From assembly GCA_963798855.1 (NCBI GenBank), contig CAWCUU010000001.1:1550001-1614000 (forward strand): a DNA stretch of 64,000 bases, read 5' to 3'. Made by a program: the position numbers and the translations under genes. Shown one piece after another: positions 56,835-64,000 of this stretch; positions within the stretch are counted from its first letter, which is position 1, and every line of letters starts with the position of its first letter. The notes beneath the pieces are model-generated. The model saw only the letters and a program-made list of their open reading frames with translations, was not told the origin of the DNA and searched no databases. This stretch comes from CAWCUU01 sp963798855 (GTDB lineage: Bacteria; Gemmatimonadota; Gemmatimonadetes; Longimicrobiales; RSA9).

Positions 56835-59800
56835 TCACTCCGCAGCATCCCTGTGCCGCGCCGCCGCCTCCACGGCGAGGCTCGGCGCCTCGGCCCTTCG
56901 CCATGGCAGCAGCCGACGCACCCAGCCGCCCGCGGCGAGGTCCACGCCGGTCAGCGCCTGCAGCCGCAGCCGCGAGTTCTCCACCGCCTCGTACGCGACC
57001 GGGATCACGATGAGCGTGAGCGCGGTCGTCGCCGTGAGGCCGCCGAACACGGCGATCGCGAGCGGGCGCTGCAGCTCGCCGCCGCGGCCCAGGCCGAGCG
57101 CCATCGGCAGCACGCCGAGCAGCGTCGTCAGCGTCGTCATCACGATCGGGCGCAGGCGCGCGTGCCCCGCGGCCAGCACGGCCTCGCGCACCGCCATTCC
57201 CTGGCGGCGCATCTGGTTGATGAAGTCCACCTTCACGACGGCGTCGTTCACGCCAATGCCGACGAGCACGACAATGCCGATCAGGCTCAGCGTGTTCAGC
57301 CCGGAGCCGGTCAGGCCGAGCGCCAGCAGCGCGCCCATCACGCCGAGCGGCACGGTCAGCAGCACGACGAACGGGTGCAGCAGCGACTCGAACTGCGCGG
57401 CCAGGATCATGTAGACGAGCAGCATCGCGAGCAGGAACGCGAAGCCGAGCGCGCGGAAGCCCTGCCGCAGCTCCTCGTTCTCGCCGCCCACGACCGCGCG
57501 CAGCCCGCGGGGCGGCGGCAGCGCCGCGAGCGCGTTCTCGACGTCCGCGGTGGCGGCCGCGACGCCGCCCGATACGACGTCGGCGAGCACCGAGACCTGG
57601 CGGTTCTGGTCGACGCGGCGGATCTCGGTCGGCGCGGCCGCCTCGACGGTGCGGACCAGCTCGCGCAGCGGGACGCCGTTCACGCGCAGCGAGGCCAGCG
57701 ATGCGAGCGAGCGCCGCTGCGCGTCCGGCAGCCGCACCACGATCGGCACGCGGCGGTCGAAGTCGGCCAGCTGCGTGGCGACCGTTCCCTGCATCGCGCC
57801 GCGGATCGCGTCGGAGATCTCGCGCGGGTCGATGCCGTAGGAGGCCGCGCGCTCGCGGTCGATCTCGACGCGCACCTCCGGCTGACCGAGCTCGGTTCCG
57901 AGGCGCACGTTGCCGAGCCGCGGCAGGCCGTCGAGTCGTCCCTCGACCTCCCGCGCATAAGCGAGCGCCGCGTCCAGGTCCTCGCCCCGCACCTGCACCG
58001 CCAGGTCCGCGTCGCTGCCGCCGAGCAGGCGACCCAGCGCCGTCGCCGTGCCCGTCTCGATGGCGATCGCGCCCGGTGGGAAGCCCGCCAGCTTCGGCCG
58101 GATCCGCGCCAGGGCCGGCGCCGTCTTCTCGCCCTGCTTCAGCCGCACCGCTACGAGCGCCGTGTTGAGCCCCGTCTCCTCGTCCTCGAAGCCCTGAACC
58201 GCCGCCTGCCGGCCGACGCGCGTGAACACGTCGGCGACCGCGGGATCGGCGCGCAGCACGGCCTCGATGCGGGTGGCGGCCTCCGCCGTCCGCTCCAGCG
58301 GCGTGCCGCGCGGCAGGTCGAGCCTGACGTCGAACTCGCCCTGGTCCACGTGCGGCAGCACGTCGCGGCGGAGCCCGAGCCCGACCGCGACGGCTATGAC
58401 CAGCAGCGCGACCGACAGCGCGGCGACGCGCCCCGGCCGGCGCAGCGCTCGAGCGAGCGTCGCCTCGTAGAACGCCGTGAAGCGCTCGAAGCCGCGGTCG
58501 AACGCCTCCAGCGGGCCGCGCAGGAGCCCGCGGCGTCGCCCTGACGACGCGGCGACGTCGCCCTTCCAGCGCGCCGCCATCGTGGGCAGCAGCGTGAGCG
58601 CGACGAGCAGCGACGCGAGCAGCGAGAACGCGACCGCGAGCGAGAGGGCGCCGAACAGCTCGCCGGCGACGCCCTCCACGTAGGCGATCGGGCCGAAGAC
58701 GGCGATCGTCGTCAGCGTCGATGCCGTGATCGCGCCCTGCACTTCCTCGGCGCCGCGGGCGGCCGACTCGACCGCTTCCCCGCCCTGCTCCCGGTGCCGG
58801 AACACGTTCTCGAGCACGACGATCGAGTTGTCGACCAGCATGCCGACCCCGAGCGCGAGGCCGCCCAGTGTCATCACGTTCAGCGAGATGCCCGCGGCGT
58901 CCAGTAGCGCGAACGTGACGACCACGGAGATCGGGATCGCGAGCGCGATCGCGATCGGGTAGCGCACGTCGCGCAGGAACAGGATCAGCACGAGGAACGC
59001 GAGCGCGCCGCCGAGCAGCAGCGCCTGCACGACGTTCGCGATCGCGCTCGACACGAAGCCCGCCTGGCTCGTCGCCACCTCGAGCCGGATGGCCGGGTAC
59101 TTCGCCCGCAGCTGCGCCAGCACCCCGTCCACCTGCTTCGCCACCCGCACCGTGTTCGCGCCAGACTCCTTGAACACCAGCAGCCCCACCGCCGCCTGTC
59201 CGTCGTAGCGCGCCTCCGACTCCCGCTCCTGGAAGCCGTCCGTGACGGTGGCGAGCTCCCGAAGCGGGATGAACGCAGCGCCGCCTCCGGAGCCCGAGAT
59301 CCCAGCCGATGCGCCGCTGCCGGACCCGGCTCCGCCCGAGCCCGTGCCCCCGCCCGAGCCTGCGGCCGAAGGCCGCACCTCGATCTCCCCGATCTCGCCG
59401 ACGTCCTCCAGCTCGCCCTGCGTCCGCACCGAGTACCGGTAGCGGCCCCTCCGGACGTGTCCCACCCGGCGCGCTCATGTTCGCCGCATCGAGCGCGCGC
59501 GCGATGTCCTCGATCGTGACGCCGTGCGCCTCGAGACGGGCCGGGTCGACGTCGACGTGGATCTCGCGCTCGAGCCCGCCGGTGACGGCCGCCTCCGCCA
59601 CGCCGTCGACCTGCTCGAGCCGGCGACGGAACACCGACTCGGCCAGGTCCTTCAGCGTCCACAGGTCGCGCCGCCCCGCGACGCTGATCGCCAGGATCGG
59701 CTCCGAGCCGCGGGTCGGTGCGCAGCACGGACGGCCGCTCGGCCTGCTCCGGCAGCCGGTCGCGCAGGTTGTCGAGCTTCTCGCGCACGTTCAGCGCGGC

Positions 59801-60109
59801 GAAGTCCATGTCGGTGCCCCAGGAGAAGCGCAGCGTCACGAGCGAGACGCCCTCGCGGGACGCGCTCTCGACGTGCTCGACGCCGGGCACGGCGCTGACC
59901 TCCTGTTCGATCGGCTCCGTGACGAAGCGCTCGATCTCGGCGGGCCCGACGTTCTCGTAGCGCGTGAAGACGACGAGCTTCGGGTAGGCGATCTCGGGCA
60001 GCAGGTCGATCGGCAGCCGCCGGAACGAGATCAGCCCGAGGAAGACCGCGGCGACGAACAGCATCGATACCGCGACGGGCCGGCCGATCGAGCGGCGAGG
60101 CAGCGACAT
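56835..60109 (-). pseudogene. HAE1-type RND efflux permease, two apparent frameshifts
   Basis: The reconstructed protein is about 1090 residues. It begins MSLPRRSIGRPVAVSMLFVA, with GVGMLVDNSIVVLENVFRH (Asp-Asn) and IGIVVLVGIGVNDAVVKVDF. The frame breaks near 59711 (VLRTDP then SEPILAISVAG) and near 59456 (MSAPGGT then VRRGRYRYSV); each is fixed by removing one base. A Gly/Ser/Ala-rich insert (about 59270-59365) lies in a periplasmic loop. Its start follows the TolC stop by one base, so it belongs to the HlyD-TolC-RND operon. Confidence 0.82.
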
Positions 60110-60110
60110 C

Positions 60111-61521
60111 TCAGCGGACCTCGCCGCCCGCGAGCCGCTCGAGCTGGACCAGCGCCTGCGCGAAGCCGAGGCGCGCCTGGAGCGCCGAGCGCTCCGCCGC
60201 CGCCGACTGCTGGATCACCTGCTGCAGCTCCGTGAAGCCGATCCCGCCCGCGCGGTACTGCTCCTGCGCCATCTCGACGCGCTGGCGCGAAAGCTCCGCG
60301 GACGTGTCGGCGAGCACCACTGCGCGGTACTCGTTGCGCAGCTCGATCAGCGTCTGGCGCGCCTGCGCCTCCACGCGCAGCCGCTGCGCACGCGTACGTT
60401 CGTGGGCCTGCACCGCCGTCGCCCGCGCCTGCGCGATGCGCGCCGAACGTCTGGAAGCCCGTGAACAGCGGCAGCTGCACGCCCACGCCGAACGTGAAGC
60501 CGCGGTTCAGCGCGCCGGCGTCGAAGAGGGCGGCGTAATCGTTCGAGAACGTCCCGCGGCTGTAGCCGGCGTTCGCGACGACGCGTGGCCAGCGGCCGGA
60601 GCGCTCCGCGTCGACGCCCTCGTCCGCCGCGCGCTCCGTCGCGATCGCGCCCAGCAGGTCCGGGTTCGCCGCCCTCGCCCGCGCGACCAGCGCCTCCGCG
60701 TCGAGCGAGTCGGGATCGAAGACCGGGATCGTCGAGTCCGCCGGCAGCTCGAACGTAGCGTCGCCGCTCACGCCCATCGCCTGCGCGAGCACGAGCCGGT
60801 CCTTGTCCACCTGACCCGCGGCCGCCGCGAGCTGCTGCTCCTGCTCCGCGACGTCGACACGCGCGCCCAGCACGTCGGCCGGGCTGCGCGAGCCCACCTC
60901 CAGCAGCCGTCGCGTCGCGTCCAGCCGGTCGCGCGCCGACGCCAGCAGCCGCTGCTGAAGCGCCGCGAGAGCACGGTCGCTCAGCGCGCGGTAGTACGCC
61001 GTCTTCACCTGCATCCGCGCCTCCGCCAGCGCCGCCGCCGCCGCCGCCGAGGCCGCGTTCTGCTCCGCGTGCGCCGCCGACACCTCCGAGAACCGCCGTC
61101 CCCCCTCGAACAGCGGCAGGCTCAGCGACAGCGACTGGGACGTCGAGCTGCGGCGGTCCACGCGCGCTGAATCCGAGGAGATCGGCTGGCCGAAGAAATC
61201 CGTGCCCGACAGCTGCTTGCTCCACGAGCCCCCGGTGTTCAGGCTCGCGCTCAGCGTCGGCATGAAGCCGCCCCAGGCGGCTCGCACGGCCGTGCCGGAA
61301 GCGTCCACCGCCGCGACCGCCTGCCGGTAGTCCGGGTTGTAGCGCGCGGCGAGGTTCAGGGCGGCGTCGAGCGTGAGGGGGGTCGGGACTTGTGGGGCAT
61401 CCTGCTGCTGGGCGGCGAGGTGGGCGGGCGCGAGGGCAAGCGCGAGCGCTAGGGTGGCGCGGACGGCCAGCCGGCCGAGCCTCCCCGCGCTCGCGCCCGC
61501 CGCGGCGCTCGCCCGCCTCAC
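60111..61521 (-). pseudogene. TolC-family outer-membrane channel, one apparent frameshift
   Basis: About 469 residues after repair. It starts at GTG 61521, overlapping the HlyD stop (GTGA), with a signal peptide (TLALALALAPAHLAAQ). OEP repeats include LNLAARYNPDYRQAVAAVDA and YYRALSDRALAALQQRLL. The frame shifts near 60446: FTGFQTFG in one frame, ARIAQARATAVQAHERT in the next; removing one base repairs it. It is the channel for the adjacent RND pumps. Confidence 0.82.
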
Positions 61522-62723
61522 CGTGGCCTCCCGCCCGCCGCCTCCGCGTCCGCGACCAGCCGCACGCGCGCGTCGTGGATCAGCGTGTAGTGGCCGCCCG
61601 TCAGCACGACCTCGCCCGGCTCGACCATGTCCGTGCCGTCGCCCGGCACGATCTCCACCAGCGAGTCGCTCTCCAGCCCCGTCGTCACGTAGCGCCACTT
61701 CGAGAGCCCGACGCGCGCGTCCTCCTTGCCGGGCTCGAAGACGAAGAGCATGGTGCGGCGGTCGCGCTCCAGGATCGCCTCGCGCGGCACGAGGATGCGG
61801 TCCGGGAAACGGCGCGCGTCCAGCGCGATGCGCGCGTACATGCCGGGCAGGATCCGGTGCGACGGATTCGGCACCAGTACCGTCACGCGCGCCGTGCGCG
61901 TGTCGCCCTCCACCAGCGGATTGATCGTCGCAATGCGGCCGTCGAACGCCGTGTCCGGAAACGCCGAGAACGTGACCTTCGCGTGCCCGCCCGGCCGCAG
62001 CCAGCCGACCTCCCCCTCCAGCACCTGCACCTCGACGCGGATCGGGTCGAGGTCCACGACCGTCACGACCGGGTCGCCCTGGCGCACCCACTGCCCCGGC
62101 ACCACCTCGAGGGATGCGACGCGGCCCGCGAACGGCGCGGTGATCGTCGTACGAGACAGATCGAGCCGCGCCCGCTCGAGCTGCACCTCGGCCGCCTCCA
62201 GACCGCTCTGCGCGCGCGCGACCCGTTCGCGCTCCGCGCGCACGGAGGCGTCCTCGATGCGGTCGTCGAATAGAGTCTTCTCGCGGTAGCTCGCCTTGGC
62301 CTGGTCGAGCTGCGCCTGCGCCTGCCGCACGCCCAGGGCGTACTCCGCCGTGTCGAGCTGCACGAGCGCCGAACCGGCGCCGACCGGCTGCCCCTCCCGG
62401 ACCGCGGCCGCGGCCACCGGCCCGTCCACGCGCGCGAGCAGCTTCGTCTCGCGGTACGGAGCGGCCTCGCCGGAGGCCGTCACGGACAGTACGAGCGTGT
62501 CCTTCACGACCTTCGCGCCTTCCACGGGAATCGGCACGTCGGTCGAGAACGCGCTCGTAGCGGAGACCGCGACGCCCGACGTGTCCGGCTGCGCGGCGTC
62601 GCCGTCGTCGGCGTTCGAGGCGTGGATGCGCGCGTACATGCCGGCAGCCAGCACGCCCAGCAAGGCGACCGACACGGCGCCGGTGATGAGGGAGCGGCGG
62701 CTGACTCTCATGCGCTGAACCAT
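61518..62723 (-). CDS. RND-type membrane-fusion protein (AcrA/HlyD family)
   Basis: The 401-residue adaptor has an N-terminal membrane segment (SLITGAVSVALLGVLAAGMY), a biotinyl-lipoyl half-motif (VREGQPVGAGSALVQLDTAE), a coiled-coil hairpin and TITAPFAGRVASLEVVPGQW, then a beta-barrel and a membrane-proximal domain. It leads the operon HlyD-TolC-RND. ATG 62723 was chosen as start; 62711 is a second option. Confidence 0.9.
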   Translation of the reverse strand: MVQRMRVSRRSLITGAVSVALLGVLAAGMYARIHASNADDGDAAQPDTSGVAVSATSAFSTDVPIPVEGAKVVKDTLVLSVTASGEAAPYRETKLLARVDGPVAAAAVREGQPVGAGSALVQLDTAEYALGVRQAQAQLDQAKASYREKTLFDDRIEDASVRAERERVARAQSGLEAAEVQLERARLDLSRTTITAPFAGRVASLEVVPGQWVRQGDPVVTVVDLDPIRVEVQVLEGEVGWLRPGGHAKVTFSAFPDTAFDGRIATINPLVEGDTRTARVTVLVPNPSHRILPGMYARIALDARRFPDRILVPREAILERDRRTMLFVFEPGKEDARVGLSKWRYVTTGLESDSLVEIVPGDGTDMVEPGEVVLTGGHYTLIHDARVRLVADAEAAGGRPR

Positions 62724-63194
62724 TCGCGGGGGGCTCGGCTCCACGGTCAATCCCGAGACGGCGGAGACCGCGCTGGCGTTGCCTGGTGCGAACAACTATA
62801 AGTACAGTAGCGCCCCGGACCGCGAATGCACAACCGGCGCCGGACCTGGCCGAGTGCAGGGCGCCACTCCAATCCTGCCCGGGACGCCGAAGCGGGCTCG
62901 GCGCAGTTGGGCCGCGGCCGGCGCTTCGGTGGCAACCGCCGGACTCCCGGCGCCTCGTACGCCGCTCGAATCCAAGTTATAGCCGAAGTGTCCGGCACTC
63001 CACCCGCTGCAATGTGCGAGGTCCTGCCGGCTGCAGGAAACCCGACGGATCGGGCGGATTCCCACCGGATTCGTCGGGTCCGATACCTCATGTATAGGGC
63101 GTTTCTGCCAATGCGCGACCGCGGCCGCGTGCGCATCGTGGAGCATTCCGGGTCCGTGCCGACCCGGCGTGACGGTGTTAGCTGGAGACGCCGC
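62724..63194. other. Divergent intergenic region upstream of the HlyD gene and AraC-like gene
   Basis: About 470 bp with no convincing gene. It contains one copy of the short palindromic repeat at 63041-63080, and an AT-richer patch (ACTATAAGTACAGTAG near 62795) that could hold the minus-strand -10 box. A GGAG ribosome site precedes the AraC-like ATG. Confidence 0.4.
63041..63080. repeat. Short palindromic repeat, copy 1
   Basis: CCCGACGGATCGGGCGGATT followed by CCCACCGGATTCGTCGGGTC is similar to copy 2 at 63874-63907 and has dyad symmetry. The two copies bracket the AraC-like gene. Confidence 0.65.
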
Positions 63195-63873
63195 ATGACG
63201 GAACCCCACCTTCTTCGCTATCCCTGGACGACGCCCGAGCCGCTCGAACCAAGCCGGCTCAGCGGGCTGGAGATCCCGAACCCTTTGTTCCTGGTCCCGG
63301 TCGCCGTGAACCAGTCCGGCGAAGACGCTGGCATAGGCGCCCTGGGGCGGCGGCTGCGGTTGGCGTACCCGTCCATACCGCTCGTGCTCTGGTGTCGCGA
63401 CACGGATGCGAGCCCGGCGCTGCTCCACCGCCTTGACCGGATCGGCGCGGCGCACGGCATCCGCGGGACAGTCGTCGGGGATCGACTCCATCCAGACGCG
63501 CTGCGCGAACAGCTCACCGACCCGACGGGACTCGGCCACGACGTCCTCCAGTGGCTGCTGGACACTGGCATCGTGACGCGTGAAGAGGCGGACGGAGTGA
63601 TCCAGAGACTGGTTCAGGAGACGGAACGGGATCGCACCCTGAAGCGGATCCGCTCGCACCTGCGCCGTGCGGCTGCGTGTGGGCCTCTACCTGCAGCGTC
63701 GTCACCGCACGCCGGCTGACGATGTCGCCTTCGAGCTCGGCTTCACGCCGGAGGGCCTTCGGAAGCACGTCGAGTCGGCGTTCGGCTTGCCGCCCGGCAA
63801 GGTGCAGCGACTCCTCGGAATCGCCCCGCTACTCGCCCGGTGGAGCGTCCTCGAGGGGGTCCTGCGGGATTGA
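63195..63873 (+). pseudogene. AraC-like regulator with a response-receiver-like N-terminus, one apparent frameshift
   Basis: The first frame runs MTEPHLLRYPWTTPEPLEPS through a beta/alpha domain with LVLWCRDTDASPALLHRLDR, resembling a divergent receiver domain without the usual phosphoacceptor. A second frame supplies the helix-turn-helix ending: TPADDVAFELGFTPEGLRKH and GLPPGKVQRLLGIAPLL, an AraC-type DNA-binding region. One base must be removed near 63665 to join them (225 residues). Confidence 0.6.
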
Positions 63874-63907
63874 ACCAACGGATCGGGCGGGATCCCGCCG
63901 GATCCGG
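63874..63907. repeat. Short palindromic repeat, copy 2
   Basis: ACGGATCGGGCGGGATCCCG lies within a dyad centred on GGCGGGATCCCGCC, a perfect 14-bp palindrome. It starts directly after the stop of the AraC-like gene and may act as a terminator or as a repeat-borne insertion scar. Confidence 0.65.
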
Positions 63908-64000
63908 GGCTTGAGTCCGTGCCGTTTGTAACCAGGCGCCCCAGATACAAGATCCTCACGCTCCGGGTCTGGGCGACACTCTTGGTGTCGGCGTGCACGA

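Noticed and set aside
63900..64000. A gene at the right edge
   Set aside because: No frame in the last 100 bp has a recognizable protein or a ribosome site.

Overview
The window is high-GC bacterial DNA with dense, strand-biased, overlapping genes. A TolC/RND/HlyD envelope, Sec and undecaprenyl recycling genes, bacillithiol synthesis (BshA), a Bat/MoxR operon, a GlnRS with a C-terminal YqeY-like domain and a LexA-like protein without a visible catalytic dyad point to a diderm bacterium. Gemmatimonadota or a close relative fits best. That placement is inferred from gene content only; there is no rRNA here.

Layout. Positions 1-10053 (minus) hold a ten-gene housekeeping run, secD-secF-tatD-mutL-miaA-bshA-uppP-nadC-birA-coaX, most joints being 4-nt ATGA/GTGA/CTGA overlaps. 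Positions 10150-16396 (minus) hold a frameshifted PQQ sugar dehydrogenase and a TetR/TolC/HlyD/DHA2-MFS tripartite efflux set with a palindromic operator. Positions 16529-22696 hold an amidase, a lipoprotein, a DUF1326-DUF2182 pair, a frameshifted DUF1622 gene, a CAT-anticodon tRNA, upp and an outer-membrane barrel. Positions 22724-30871 (minus) hold a seven-gene Bat aerotolerance-type operon (MoxR, DUF58, two VWA proteins, TPR, a BatD-BatE-like fusion). Positions 30975-41549 hold an orphan dehydrogenase, rluB, scpB, scpA, rpsT, a YhaM-like nuclease, pyrC-pyrB-pyrR and an amino-acid permease. Positions 41574-48174 hold tadA, the LexA-like gene, tRNA-Gln, gltX, a 14-bp tandem repeat, glnS, a DUF188 gene and a GNAT gene. 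Positions 48316-51804 hold two tandem paralogous membrane proteins with degenerate GGDEF domains, duplicated together with their promoters, and a DUF1707/LiaF-like gene.

Positions 51908-62723 are a second efflux locus: HlyD, TolC and two HAE1-type RND permeases, with a HEPN-MNT toxin-antitoxin-like pair on the other strand between the two RND genes. One RND gene is flanked by two copies of an imperfectly palindromic element of about 200-240 bp, and a short tail of a third RND gene abuts one copy. The window ends with a frameshifted AraC-like regulator bracketed by a short palindromic repeat.

Two themes stand out. Eight apparent single-base frameshifts all fall in accessory genes, and none is seen in the housekeeping runs. 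The RND locus carries the strongest signs of recombination: paired elements, a truncated paralogue, low-complexity coding inserts and an embedded HEPN-MNT module.
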